A stretch of 64,000 bases of DNA, taken from the NCBI GenBank assembly GCA_943912335.1, contig CALTUD010000002.1, positions 62,001-126,000 on the forward strand, written 5' to 3'. The position numbers and the translations under genes are program-made. The number at the start of each line of letters is the position of its first letter. The stretch's first letter is position 1. Origin of the DNA: an uncultured Acetobacteraceae bacterium (GTDB taxonomy: Bacteria; Pseudomonadota; Alphaproteobacteria; Acetobacterales; Acetobacteraceae). Positions 17,533 through 26,632 of this stretch are shown here, in pieces. Under the pieces are notes generated by a model. That model searched no databases. It was not told the origin of the DNA and was given only the letters and a program-made list of their open reading frames with translations.

Positions 17533-18330
17533 GTGACGCAACCCGTTCGCTCGCACCGCTCGGTCGGGCGCTGGCGGTTCGAGACGCACGACACGCTCGG
17601 CTCCACCAACGATCACTGCATCGCCCACGCCGAGGCCGGCGCGCCGGACGGTCTGGCGGTTCTGGCGAAACGGCAGACAGGAGCGCGCGGCTCGCGCGGC
17701 CGGTCCTGGTCCGAGCCGCCGGCCGGAAACCTCGCTTTGTCGGTGCTGCTGCGTCCGACGGCGACACGGGAACCCGGCCTATGGCCGTTCGTGGCCGGGC
17801 TCGCTCTGCATGACGGTCTGGAGCAGGTCTCCGGTGCCGATCTTGTGCTGAAATGGCCCAACGACCTGCTGCTGGGCGGCCGCAAGCTGGCCGGTATCCT
17901 AATCGAACGCGGCTTCGGCCCGGACGGGATCTGGATGGTGATCGGCTTCGGCGCCAATCTGCGGGCGGCGCCGGTCCTGCCGGACCGGGTCGTGGCCTGC
18001 CTTGCCGATTCCGGTTCGGCACCGTCGCAGGAGGAGGCCGCGGAAGCCGTCCTGCTGGCGCTGGATCATTGGTGCGGGGTGTTCGAGCGCCACGGTTTCG
18101 CACCGATCCGGGAGGCCTGGCTGGCACGCGCACACCCGGTCGGCACACCGCTTCGTGCCGCACTGCCAGGGGGGGCTGAGGCCGACGCGCTTGCGAATGG
18201 CGCGTCGGGCGAGCAGAGAGAAGGATCGTTCGGCGGAATCGCGCCGGACGGGGCGCTGCTGTTCGCATGGAATGAGCGCCTTTGGCGCGTGGAGACCGGC
18301 GAAGTGCTGCTTTTGGGTGATGGTCGCTGA
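17533..18330 (+). CDS. birA: Biotin--[acetyl-CoA-carboxylase] ligase
   Basis: Transfers biotin to the biotin carboxyl carrier protein of acetyl-CoA carboxylase through biotinyl-AMP. The GTG at 17533 lies 1 base after the nuoN stop and gives 265 residues. The ligase signature GARGSRGRSW and the catalytic-lysine motif KWPNDLLLGGRKLAGIL are visible. No N-terminal winged-helix domain is present, so this is the mono-functional class that does not repress transcription. The nuoN-birA-coaX-rnj order is common in alphaproteobacteria. Confidence 0.95.
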   Translation: MTQPVRSHRSVGRWRFETHDTLGSTNDHCIAHAEAGAPDGLAVLAKRQTGARGSRGRSWSEPPAGNLALSVLLRPTATREPGLWPFVAGLALHDGLEQVSGADLVLKWPNDLLLGGRKLAGILIERGFGPDGIWMVIGFGANLRAAPVLPDRVVACLADSGSAPSQEEAAEAVLLALDHWCGVFERHGFAPIREAWLARAHPVGTPLRAALPGGAEADALANGASGEQREGSFGGIAPDGALLFAWNERLWRVETGEVLLLGDGR

Positions 18331-19130
18331 TGCTGCTGGTGATCGATGCCGGAAACACCAATATCGTATTCGCCGTCCATGACGGGGCGCGATGGTACGG
18401 CTCCTGGCGCATCGCCACGGACATCCAGCGCACCTCGGACGAGTATGCGGTGTGGCTGCTGTCGCTGCTGGAACGCAACGGGCTGTCGGCCGCGCTGATC
18501 GACCGGGCCGTGATCGGTACCGTGGTGCCGGCGGCGTTGTATCATCTGCGCCGGTTCTGCCGGGACTGGTTGAAGAGGGAGCCGCTGATCGCGCATCTGG
18601 AACTGGACTGGGGGTTCGAGGTCAGGATGGATCAGCCGACCGAGGTCGGCGTGGATCGTCTGCTGGATGGGCTCGCCGCGCATACGCTTTACGGCGGTCC
18701 GGTGCTGATTGTCGATTTCGGTACCGCCACCACCTTCAACGTGGTGGACAAGGACGGCAGCTATAACGGCGGCGCGATCGCGCCCGGGATCAATCTCTCG
18801 ATCGAGGCGCTGCATCAGGCGGCGGCCCGGCTGCCGCGTATCGCCATCGGCCGTCCGCAGAGCGTGATCGGCAAGAACACCATCGCCGCCATGCGGTCGG
18901 GAATCTTCTGGGGCTATATCGGCCTGGTGGAAGGCATCGTCGCCCGGGTGAAGAAGGAATTCGGCGGCCCGATGAAGGTGATCGGCACCGGCGGGCTGGC
19001 GCCGCTGCTGGCCGAGGGCACGGACATATTCGAACGGATCGATCCGGATCTCACGATCGAGGGTCTCCGCATACTCGCTGGGCGCAACCCCGCCCATTTC
19101 GGAACAGAACGACCACTCGAGAACGATTGA
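18330..19130 (+). CDS. coaX: Type III pantothenate kinase
   Basis: Phosphorylates pantothenate, the first step of coenzyme A synthesis, using the acetokinase/Hsp70 fold. Motifs: phosphate-binding DAGNTN (residues 6-11), GVDRLL and DFGTATTFNVV. The 266-residue length is normal. The ATG overlaps the birA stop by one base, indicating translational coupling. Confidence 0.96.
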   Translation: MLLVIDAGNTNIVFAVHDGARWYGSWRIATDIQRTSDEYAVWLLSLLERNGLSAALIDRAVIGTVVPAALYHLRRFCRDWLKREPLIAHLELDWGFEVRMDQPTEVGVDRLLDGLAAHTLYGGPVLIVDFGTATTFNVVDKDGSYNGGAIAPGINLSIEALHQAAARLPRIAIGRPQSVIGKNTIAAMRSGIFWGYIGLVEGIVARVKKEFGGPMKVIGTGGLAPLLAEGTDIFERIDPDLTIEGLRILAGRNPAHFGTERPLEND

Positions 19131-19140
19131 AAGAGAAAGA

Positions 19141-20787
19141 ATGAATGATGTGAGAGGCGATTTCGCATTCCTGCCCCTGGGCGGGACGGGCGAGATCGGC
19201 ATGAACCTGAACCTCTACCGCTGCGACGGACGCTGGCTGGCGGTGGATTGCGGGATCGGCTTCGGCGGCAACGAAACGCCGGAAGCGGAGATCCTGCTGC
19301 CGGATCCGGCCTTCATCGTGGAGCGCAAGCGCGACCTGGTGGGGCTGGTGATCACCCACGCGCACGAGGACCATCTCGGTGCCGTCGCGCATCTGTGGCC
19401 GCAGCTCCGCTGCCCGGTCTACGCCACGCCGTTCGCCGCTGCCGTGCTGCGGCGCAAGCTGGGCGAGGCACAGCTTCAGAGCCAGGTGCCGCTGCATGTG
19501 ATTCCGTGCGGCGGCTCGTTCGAACTGGAGCCGTTCTCGCTGCGCTTCATCGGCATGACCCATTCGGTGCCGGAGATGCAGGCGCTGGTGGTGCGGACCC
19601 ACTACGGCACCGTGCTGCACAGCGGCGACTGGAAGCTCGATCCCGAGCCCCTGGTCGGGCCGCCGACCGATCTGGAGGCCTTCGCCGAACTTGGCCGCGA
19701 GGGCGTGCTGGCGATGGTCTGCGACAGCACCAACGCCCTGGTGGAAGGCACCTCCGGCTCCGAGGCCGAAGCGCGTCGCAACCTCACCAGCCTGATCCGC
19801 GGCATCAAGGGCCGCGTCGCCGTGACCTGCTTCGCCTCCAACGTGGCGCGCGTCGAGAGCATCGCGCTCGCGGCGGAAGCGGCCGGGCGCTCGGTGCTGA
19901 TCGTCGGTCGTTCGCTGCGCAATCTGGACGTGGCGGCGCGCGAATGCGGCTATCTCGCCGATGTGCCGCCGTTTCTGTCGGAGCAGGACGCGGAGGACGT
20001 GCCGGACGACCATCTGCTGATGATCGTCACCGGCAGCCAGGGCGAGCCGCGCTCGGCTCTCTCGCGCATCGCTGCCGACACGCACCAGAACATCTCGCTC
20101 GGCGAGGGTGACACCGTCATCTATTCGAGCCGCATGATCCCCGGCAACGAGCGCGCGGTGATGGCGGTGCAGGACAGTCTGGTGAAGCGCGGCGTGCGCG
20201 TGTTCACCGATCGCGATCACAGCGTCCATGTCTCCGGGCACGCATCGCGCGACGAGATCCGCCGTCTCTACGATCTGGTGCGTCCGAAATACGCGGTGCC
20301 GGTGCATGGCGAGTGGCGCCATCTCACCGCCCATGCCGAGCTGGCGCGGGAAGAAGGCATCACCCCGATCCTGCTGGAGGATGGCGACATCCTGAATCTG
20401 GCGCCCGGCCGGGTCGAGGTGGTGGACAGCGCCCCGGTCGGGCGTCTGGCGCTGGACGGACATCGCATTCTGCCCCTGAATGGCGGTCTCCTGGCCGCAC
20501 GCCGCAAGATGCTGTTCAACGGCATCGTGCTGGCGAGCCTCGTGGTGGATCGCGATGGTCACGTTCTGGGCGAGCCCAAGCTAAGCGCTCCCGGCCTGTT
20601 CGATCAGGACGATTCCGAGCAGGCGCGGGTGATGGAAGCCTTCACCGGCGGTCTGGACGAGATCCCCTATCCGGTGCGCGACGACGAGGCGATGTTCCGC
20701 GATGCCGCCCGCACCGCCCTACGCCGCGCGCTGGGACGGCGCCTGCAGAAGCGGCCGCTGGTGGACGTGCATCTGCTGCGGGTGTGA
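19141..20787 (+). CDS. rnj: Ribonuclease J
   Basis: Metallo-beta-lactamase/beta-CASP ribonuclease with 5'-3' exonuclease and endonuclease activity in rRNA maturation and mRNA decay. The zinc motif is H73-x-H75-E-D77-H78, followed by HSGDWKLD, CDSTN and the C-terminal PVHGEWRHL. The 548-residue length fits alphaproteobacterial RNase J. It is the last gene of the birA-coaX-rnj run and ends at a strong terminator. Confidence 0.95.
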   Translation: MNDVRGDFAFLPLGGTGEIGMNLNLYRCDGRWLAVDCGIGFGGNETPEAEILLPDPAFIVERKRDLVGLVITHAHEDHLGAVAHLWPQLRCPVYATPFAAAVLRRKLGEAQLQSQVPLHVIPCGGSFELEPFSLRFIGMTHSVPEMQALVVRTHYGTVLHSGDWKLDPEPLVGPPTDLEAFAELGREGVLAMVCDSTNALVEGTSGSEAEARRNLTSLIRGIKGRVAVTCFASNVARVESIALAAEAAGRSVLIVGRSLRNLDVAARECGYLADVPPFLSEQDAEDVPDDHLLMIVTGSQGEPRSALSRIAADTHQNISLGEGDTVIYSSRMIPGNERAVMAVQDSLVKRGVRVFTDRDHSVHVSGHASRDEIRRLYDLVRPKYAVPVHGEWRHLTAHAELAREEGITPILLEDGDILNLAPGRVEVVDSAPVGRLALDGHRILPLNGGLLAARRKMLFNGIVLASLVVDRDGHVLGEPKLSAPGLFDQDDSEQARVMEAFTGGLDEIPYPVRDDEAMFRDAARTALRRALGRRLQKRPLVDVHLLRV

Positions 20788-20835
20788 GGCGAGGGGGCGA
20801 ACCGCCCCCGACCGATCTTTCGGAACGACGTCGAA

Positions 20836-20890
20836 ACAGAAAAGTCCGGTCGGGTTGCGCGTCTTGCGCAGCCCTGCCGGACTTTTCTGT
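20836..20890. terminator. Strong bidirectional terminator after rnj
   Basis: A perfect 14-bp stem (20836-20849 with 20877-20890) carries A- and T-rich ends on its two sides, and the interior can pair further (GGGTTGCGC with GCGCAGCCC). It starts about 50 bases after the rnj stop codon. Confidence 0.9.
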
Positions 20891-21217
20891 CGTATTCATT
20901 GTTATTTGGTGTGTCTTGGACCTGTTTTCAGGTCCGGCCGTCACGATCCAGTGAATACACGCGGTGTAATACACTGCCCGACTGGCGTTTTCTCCCTAAA
21001 CCTGGCCCACTACGCCGGACCAAGCGTCATGGACACTTCTTAAGACTTCGACGGCGTCTTGTCATCGGACAAAATGCAGTCATTCGAAACTATTACTTGT
21101 GCAGTGCGGAAAAATATGCCGCTCGCCCGGAGCGACCGGGTTCGGTTCCAACCGGGACGCGTTTGTTCTAGGGTCCGGGCCCGCTCAAAGCCGATCCATT
21201 CGAAAGCCCGCCCGACG
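20891..21217. other. Non-coding stretch between rnj and proS
   Basis: No convincing gene in about 330 bases. It contains one small perfect hairpin, GGACCTG-TTTT-CAGGTCC (20918-20935), without a T-run. The part before proS is less GC-rich than the neighbours and presumably holds the proS promoter, but no clear -35/-10 pair could be chosen. Confidence 0.6.
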
Positions 21218-22537
21218 ATGCGCCTGTCCAGAAGCTTCCTGCCGACCCTCAAGGAAACCCCCGCGGACGCGCAGATCGTCTCCCATCGCCTGATGCTTCG
21301 CGCGGGGCTGGTGCGGCAGACCGCGTCCGGCATCTATGCCTGGCTGCCGGCCGGGCTGCGCGTGCTGCGCAACATCGCGCAGATCGTCCGCGAGGAGCAG
21401 GATGCGGTCGGCGCGCAGGAAGTGCTGATGCCGACCCTGCAATCGGCGGAATTGTGGAAGCGCTCCGGCCGCTACGACGCCTACGGCCCCGAGATGCTGC
21501 GGATCAAGGACCGTCACGAGCGCGACCTGCTCTACGGGCCGACCAACGAGGAGATGATCACCGACCTGTTCGGCCAGTCTGTGAAGTCGTATCGCGAACT
21601 TCCGCAGATGCTGTACCACATCCAGTGGAAGTTCCGCGACGAGGTGCGCCCGCGCTTCGGCGTGATGCGCGGGCGCGAATTCCTGATGAAGGACGCCTAC
21701 AGCTTCGATCTCGATCATGCCGGCGCCGTCGCCAGCTATCACCGCATGATGCTGGCCTATCTGCGCACCTTCCAGCGTCTGGGCGTGAAGGCGATCCCGA
21801 TGGTGGCCGACACCGGTCCGATCGGCGGCGACCTCAGCCACGAATTCATCATCCTCGCGCCCACGGGCGAAAGCGGCGTGTTCTATGACGGTGCGTTCGA
21901 GGACCAGGACTGGCTGAGCGAGCCGGTGGACATCGCCGACCGCGGGTCGCTCGGCGGGTTCTTCCAGCGCATGACCTCGTTCTATGCCGCCACCGACGAG
22001 AAGCACGACGACGCGGCCTGGGCCAATGTCGATGCAGGACGTCGTCGCGAAGGGCGCGGCATCGAGGTCGGCCATATCTTCTATTTCGGCACCAAATACA
22101 CCGCGTCGATGGGCATCACCGTGTCCGGTCCGGACGGACAGCCGGTGACGCCGGAGATGGGCTCCTACGGCATCGGCGTGTCGCGCCTGGTCGGCGCGAT
22201 CATCGAGGCCAGCCATGACGAGGCCGGCATCGTCTGGCCGGAAAGCGTGGCGCCGTTCAAGGGCGTGGTGATCAACCTCAAGACCGGCGACGCGGCCTGC
22301 GACGCGCTGTGCGAGCGTCTCTACGGCGCGGCGCCGCAGCAGATGCTCTATGACGACCGGAGCGACCGCGCCGGGGTGAAGTTCAACGACGCCGATCTGA
22401 TGGGCCATCCCTGGCAGTTCGTGGTCGGCCCGCGCGGCGCCGCGTCCGGCATGGTGGAACTGAAATGCCGCGCCACCGGCGAGAAGCGCGAGGTTTCGGC
22501 CGACGAAGCGTTCGCCCAGATCGCCGCCTGGAACTGA
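21218..22537 (+). CDS. proS: Prolyl-tRNA synthetase (short alphaproteobacterial type)
   Basis: Charges tRNA-Pro in the cytoplasm. The 439-residue product is a class II synthetase with motif 2 (RPRFGVMRGREFLMKDAYSF) and motif 3 (EMGSYGIGVSRLVGA). It is about 130 residues shorter than the E. coli enzyme because the editing insertion between motifs 2 and 3 is missing, as known for alphaproteobacterial ProRS. The ATG at 21218 was chosen because MRLSRSFLPTLKETPADA matches the family N-terminus; the open frame extends 53 codons further upstream without similarity. Confidence 0.95.
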   Translation: MRLSRSFLPTLKETPADAQIVSHRLMLRAGLVRQTASGIYAWLPAGLRVLRNIAQIVREEQDAVGAQEVLMPTLQSAELWKRSGRYDAYGPEMLRIKDRHERDLLYGPTNEEMITDLFGQSVKSYRELPQMLYHIQWKFRDEVRPRFGVMRGREFLMKDAYSFDLDHAGAVASYHRMMLAYLRTFQRLGVKAIPMVADTGPIGGDLSHEFIILAPTGESGVFYDGAFEDQDWLSEPVDIADRGSLGGFFQRMTSFYAATDEKHDDAAWANVDAGRRREGRGIEVGHIFYFGTKYTASMGITVSGPDGQPVTPEMGSYGIGVSRLVGAIIEASHDEAGIVWPESVAPFKGVVINLKTGDAACDALCERLYGAAPQQMLYDDRSDRAGVKFNDADLMGHPWQFVVGPRGAASGMVELKCRATGEKREVSADEAFAQIAAWN

Positions 22538-22542
22538 ACGGC

Positions 22543-23790
22543 ATGTTCGGCGCCTTCGAGCGTGCGGTGGCGGGGCGCTATCTGCGCGCCCGCCGCGGCG
22601 AGCGGTTCGTGTCCGTGATCGCCATCTTCTCCCTGGTCGGCATCGCCCTCGGCGTGGCGACGCTGATCATCGTCATGGCGGTGATGAACGGTTTCCGCGC
22701 CGATCTGATGTCGCGCATCCTGGGGCTGAACGGCGATCTCAGCATCTACGGCGTGTCGGCGACGATCGAGAACTACGACGACATCGCCGCGAAGATCCGC
22801 AAGGTTGCCGACGTCACGTCCGCCACGCCGATGGTGGAAGGGCAGGTGCTGCTCAGCTCCGGCCCGATGAGTGCCGGCGGTATGGTGCATGGCATGACGC
22901 AGGCCGACCTGCGCGGTCTGCACGCGATCAGCGACAACATCGTCGACGGTTCGCTCAACGACTTCACCGGAGATGACGCGATCGCGGTCGGCAACAGTCT
23001 CGCCGCGCAGGCGCATCTGGCGGTCGGTTCGAAACTGACCCTGGTGTCGCCCAACGGCGCCGCCACCGCGTTCGGCACCGTGCCCCGCGTGCGCGCCTAT
23101 CGCGTGGTGGCCGTCTTCGATGCCGGCGTCAGCACGGTGAATTCCTCGATGGTGTTCATGCCGCTCGATGCGGCGCAGCGATACTTCCAGATGCCGGGCC
23201 AGGTTTCGCTGATCCAGGTCATGACGCGCAACGCTGACGACGTGCGCTCCGTCACGCCGCATATCCGCGAAGCGCTGGGCGACACGCCGGTGCGCGTGCT
23301 GGACTGGACCCAGAGCAACAACGCCTTCTTCGGTGCCGTCGAGGTCGAGAAGAACGTGATGTTCCTGATCCTGACGCTGATCATCCTGGTCGCGGCGTTC
23401 AACGTGATCTCGTCGCTGATCATGATGGTGAAGGACAAGACACGCGATATCGCCGTGATCCGCACGCTCGGCGCATCACGCGGCGCGATCATGCGAATTT
23501 TCCTGATGTGCGGCGCCTTCGTCGGCATCACCGGCACGCTGGCCGGTACCGTGCTCGGCATCGTGTTCTGCTGGAACATCGAGCGCATCAAGGATTTCGT
23601 GCAATGGGTCACGGGCGCGAACGTGTTCAACCCGGAGGTCTATTACCTCACCCATCTGCCGGCGAAGCTGCAATGGTCCGAGGTGACGGAGGTGATCCTG
23701 ATGGCGCTCACCCTGTCTCTGCTGGCCACGCTTTATCCGAGCTGGCGTGCCGCGCGCACCGATCCGGTGGAGGCGCTGCGTCATGAATGA
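22543..23790 (+). CDS. lolC: Lipoprotein-releasing ABC transporter permease, LolC/LolE family
   Basis: Inner-membrane permease of the LolCDE complex, which releases outer-membrane lipoproteins to LolA. The 415-residue product has a first membrane segment at about residues 24-50, a large periplasmic MacB-like domain, and three C-terminal membrane segments with the FtsX-like core IRTLGASRGAIMRIFLM. Only one LolC/E gene is present here, consistent with alphaproteobacteria that use a single permease as a homodimer. The ATG at 22543 is 5 bases after proS; the end overlaps lolD. Confidence 0.93.
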   Translation: MFGAFERAVAGRYLRARRGERFVSVIAIFSLVGIALGVATLIIVMAVMNGFRADLMSRILGLNGDLSIYGVSATIENYDDIAAKIRKVADVTSATPMVEGQVLLSSGPMSAGGMVHGMTQADLRGLHAISDNIVDGSLNDFTGDDAIAVGNSLAAQAHLAVGSKLTLVSPNGAATAFGTVPRVRAYRVVAVFDAGVSTVNSSMVFMPLDAAQRYFQMPGQVSLIQVMTRNADDVRSVTPHIREALGDTPVRVLDWTQSNNAFFGAVEVEKNVMFLILTLIILVAAFNVISSLIMMVKDKTRDIAVIRTLGASRGAIMRIFLMCGAFVGITGTLAGTVLGIVFCWNIERIKDFVQWVTGANVFNPEVYYLTHLPAKLQWSEVTEVILMALTLSLLATLYPSWRAARTDPVEALRHE

Positions 23791-24508
23791 CATCTCCAAC
23801 CCGCCGCTGGAACTGCGCGGCGTCAGCCATTCCTATCGCAGCGGCGACGAGACGCTCCAGCTCCTGCGTCAGGCCGATCTGGTGCTGCGTCCGGGCGAGA
23901 TCGTCGCCCTGGTGGCGCCGAGCGGCACCGGCAAATCCACCCTGCTGCATCTGGCCGGTCTCCTGGAAAAGCCGCGCGAAGGCCAGGTGCTGCTCGATGG
24001 GCGCGACGCAGGCCGTTTGAGCGATGCCGAGCGCACCGCGATCCGTTGCGACCGGATCGGTTTCGTCTACCAGTTCCATCACCTGCTGGCGGAGTTCACC
24101 GCGCTCGAGAACGTGGTGTTGCCGCAGATCCTCTCCGGGGCCACGCGCGCTGCGGCGAAGGCACGTGCGGAGGAACTGCTCGGCGCGTTCGGCCTGTCGC
24201 ACCGTCTCGACCATCTGCCGGGCAAGCTCAGCGGCGGCGAGAAGCAGCGTGTGGCGATCGCCCGTGCGCTGGCCAATCGTCCGGCCGTGCTGCTGGCCGA
24301 CGAGCCCACCGGCAATCTCGATCTCGGCACCTCCGACCGCGTGTTCGCCGAACTGCTGCGTGTGGTCCGGCAGCAGGGCGTGGCGGCGATGATCGCCACT
24401 CACAACATCGAGCTGGCAGCGCGGATGGACCGCATCCTGACCCTGCGGGACGGTTTGGTGGTGCGGCATGGCGAACCGGAGGGCGTTTCCGCAGTTCTGC
24501 AATCCTGA
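23783..24508 (+). CDS. lolD: Lipoprotein-releasing ABC transporter ATP-binding protein LolD
   Basis: ATPase partner of the LolC/E permease. The 241-residue product has Walker A APSGTGKST, the Q-loop with the Lol-typical YQFHHLLAEFTALENV, signature LSGGEKQRVAIARALA and Walker B LLADEPTGNLD. The start ATG overlaps the end of the permease gene by 8 bases, so the two are translationally coupled. Confidence 0.96.
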   Translation: MNDISNPPLELRGVSHSYRSGDETLQLLRQADLVLRPGEIVALVAPSGTGKSTLLHLAGLLEKPREGQVLLDGRDAGRLSDAERTAIRCDRIGFVYQFHHLLAEFTALENVVLPQILSGATRAAAKARAEELLGAFGLSHRLDHLPGKLSGGEKQRVAIARALANRPAVLLADEPTGNLDLGTSDRVFAELLRVVRQQGVAAMIATHNIELAARMDRILTLRDGLVVRHGEPEGVSAVLQS

Positions 24509-24525
24509 TTGCGGGACATGGAACC

Positions 24526-25620
24526 ATGCTGGACGAGGCCAGGCTGGCGGCAAAGGCGGCCAGGCTGCATTACGTGGATGACGGGCGGCCGGGTTATTCC
24601 CGCCGCCCGGTCCGGAACGGGTTCGAGTATCTGACGCCGGACGGCGCCGTGCTTCGCGACGAGGATGAGATCGCCCGTCTGCGCAAGCTGGCGGTGCCCC
24701 CGGCCTATACCGATGTCTGGATCTGCCTCGATCCGCGCGGTCATCTCCAGGCGGTCGGGCGCGACGCGCGCGGGCGCAAGCAGTACCGCTACCATCCCGA
24801 TTGGCGCTCGGTCCGGGACGAGGCCAAATACGGCAAGATGAGCTTGTTCGGGCAGAAGCTCCCCGAGATCCGCGCCCGTGTGGCCAGGGATCTCGCGAAA
24901 CAGGGGCTGCCGCGCGAGAAGGTGCTCGCCACCCTGGTCTCTCTGCTCGAGAAGACCATGATGCGTATCGGCAACGAGGACTATGCGCGCACGAACAAGA
25001 GCTTCGGCCTGTCCACTCTGCGCAACCGCCACGCCAAAATACGCGGCAGCGCCGTGGTGCTCGATTTCCGGGCCAAGCACGGCATCCAGCAGCATATCGA
25101 GCTGAAGGATCGCAAACTTGCCGGAATCCTCGGCCGTTTGCAGGATTTGCCCGGACAGGATCTGTTCCAATATCTCGACGAGGATGGCGAACGTCATGGC
25201 GTTTCCTCCTCGGACGTGAACGACTACCTGCACGAGATCACCGGCGAGGACATCACCGCCAAGGACTTCCGTACCTGGGCCGCCACCAATCTTGCGGCTC
25301 TGGCGCTGCAGGCCTTCGAACAGTTCGACAGCGAGGCACGCGCGAAGAAGAACGTTCTTGCGGCGATCGAGCATGTCTCGAAGGTGCTGGGCAACACGCC
25401 TGCGATCTGCCGCAAATGCTACATCCACCCGAAGGTGTTCGACGGTTACCTCGACGGTTCACTGGTGGATGCGCTCAAACGACGCGCCGACGAAAAACTG
25501 TCGGAGAGCAAGGCTGGCGATCATGGGCTGACCGCCGAAGAAGTCGCCGTGCTGGCTTTTCTGGACCGCACGCTCGACAAAGTCGCCAAATCGCCGCGCA
25601 AGCGAAAGAAGGCGGCCTGA
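24526..25620 (+). CDS. DNA topoisomerase IB (poxvirus-like)
   Basis: Relaxes DNA supercoils through a 3'-phosphotyrosyl intermediate. The 364-residue product begins with the N-terminal domain (RLHYVDDGRPGYSR), has the catalytic core RIGNEDYARTNKSFGLSTL with the active-site Arg region KIRGSAVVLDFRAKHG, and the nucleophile Y299 in the motif CRKCYIHPKVF. The start is 17 bases after lolD on the same strand, so it is probably co-transcribed with the lol genes. Bacterial TopIB is an accessory enzyme, not essential where gyrase, TopA and Topo IV are present. Confidence 0.93.
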   Translation: MLDEARLAAKAARLHYVDDGRPGYSRRPVRNGFEYLTPDGAVLRDEDEIARLRKLAVPPAYTDVWICLDPRGHLQAVGRDARGRKQYRYHPDWRSVRDEAKYGKMSLFGQKLPEIRARVARDLAKQGLPREKVLATLVSLLEKTMMRIGNEDYARTNKSFGLSTLRNRHAKIRGSAVVLDFRAKHGIQQHIELKDRKLAGILGRLQDLPGQDLFQYLDEDGERHGVSSSDVNDYLHEITGEDITAKDFRTWAATNLAALALQAFEQFDSEARAKKNVLAAIEHVSKVLGNTPAICRKCYIHPKVFDGYLDGSLVDALKRRADEKLSESKAGDHGLTAEEVAVLAFLDRTLDKVAKSPRKRKKAA

Positions 25621-25635
25621 ACGACGGGGCCGGTC

Positions 25636-26538
25636 TCAAACCCGGCCGACAGTCTCCACCAGGAAATCCACCAGAACCCGGATACGGGCGGGCATGGACG
25701 GGCCGCCGATGAATACGGCATGGATCGCCTCCCGGTCGCCGGGATTGAACGTGGTCAGGAGCGGCACCAGCGCGCCCGATTGGAGCAGATTCTCGACATG
25801 GAACGCGCCGACGCGGGTGATTCCGACCCCGTCCAGCGCCAACTGCACCAGCGTTTCGCCGTTATTGGCCACCATGTTGCCGTGCACGGCGCGCAGAACC
25901 GTCCGGCCGTCCTCCAGAAACGGCCAGCCCGGCTCGGCGCGACGGAACGAGAAATCGAGGCAATTATGCCCGTCCAGATCGGCCGGAACCTGCGGCGTTC
26001 CGAACCGGGCCAGATAGGCGGGCGAGGCGACCACATGCCGTCCGGTATCGCCCAGGCGACGCGCGGTCAGCGCACTGTCCCGCAGCACGCCGAACCGGAT
26101 CGCCACATCCACGAATCCGCCTTCGATGTCGGCGATCTCGTCGCTCAGGTCGATCTCTACCGTGATATGGGGAAAGCGTTCGGCGAAGCGGCCGAGCAGC
26201 GGCACGATCACCAGGCGGCCATGCGCGGAGGCCATGCTGATCCGCACACGCCCGCGCGGCACCGCCCGGTCGGCGAGCGTGCTCTCGGTCTCGTCCAGAT
26301 CGGCCAGGATGCGCCGGGCCGCGGCCGCGTAGGTCTGCCCTTCCGGGGTCAGATGCAGCCGGCGCGTCGTCCGCACGATCAACTGCACGCCCAGCCGTTG
26401 TTCCAGCCGGGCGACGATCCGGCTGACGGCGGAGGGCGTCAGCGCAAGCGCACGTGCCGCGGCGCTCAAACTGCCCGCGCGGCAGACCGCCTGGAACACG
26501 GCGAGATCGGCGGTGCGGTCGATGGGTGATCGGCTCAT
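25636..26538 (-). CDS. LysR-family transcriptional regulator
   Basis: 300 residues with an N-terminal winged helix-turn-helix (about residues 9-66, including AGSLSAAARALALTPSAVSR) and a C-terminal LysR substrate-binding domain. It belongs to the widespread CrgA/DsdC-like subgroup (TRRLHLTPEGQTY). It is divergent from an MFS exporter gene with 94 bases between the two starts, the classical LysR arrangement, so it probably controls that transporter. The effector is unknown. The topoisomerase IB gene converges on it. Confidence 0.93.
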   Translation of the reverse strand: MSRSPIDRTADLAVFQAVCRAGSLSAAARALALTPSAVSRIVARLEQRLGVQLIVRTTRRLHLTPEGQTYAAAARRILADLDETESTLADRAVPRGRVRISMASAHGRLVIVPLLGRFAERFPHITVEIDLSDEIADIEGGFVDVAIRFGVLRDSALTARRLGDTGRHVVASPAYLARFGTPQVPADLDGHNCLDFSFRRAEPGWPFLEDGRTVLRAVHGNMVANNGETLVQLALDGVGITRVGAFHVENLLQSGALVPLLTTFNPGDREAIHAVFIGGPSMPARIRVLVDFLVETVGRV

Positions 26539-26539
26539 T

Positions 26540-26568
26540 TGTTCCCATGAGGCAAGAATGCTGTTCCC
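26540..26568. promoter_or_regulatory. Direct repeat TGTTCCC in the LysR/MFS divergent region
   Basis: TGTTCCC occurs at 26540-26546 and 26562-26568, 22 bp apart, i.e. two helical turns, between the divergent starts. Such phasing suits a regulator site, but the left copy also overlaps the position where the LysR gene needs its ribosome-binding site. Confidence 0.25.
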
Positions 26569-26632
26569 GACCCGCCCCTAATCGCGGAACCGGCCCGGCT
26601 CCATGTTGCACCGGAACGGATCGGAGCGCGGC

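Noticed and set aside
20918..20935. GGACCTG-TTTT-CAGGTCC hairpin as terminator or riboswitch
   Set aside because: No T-run and no wider structure. It may simply be a chance hairpin upstream of proS.
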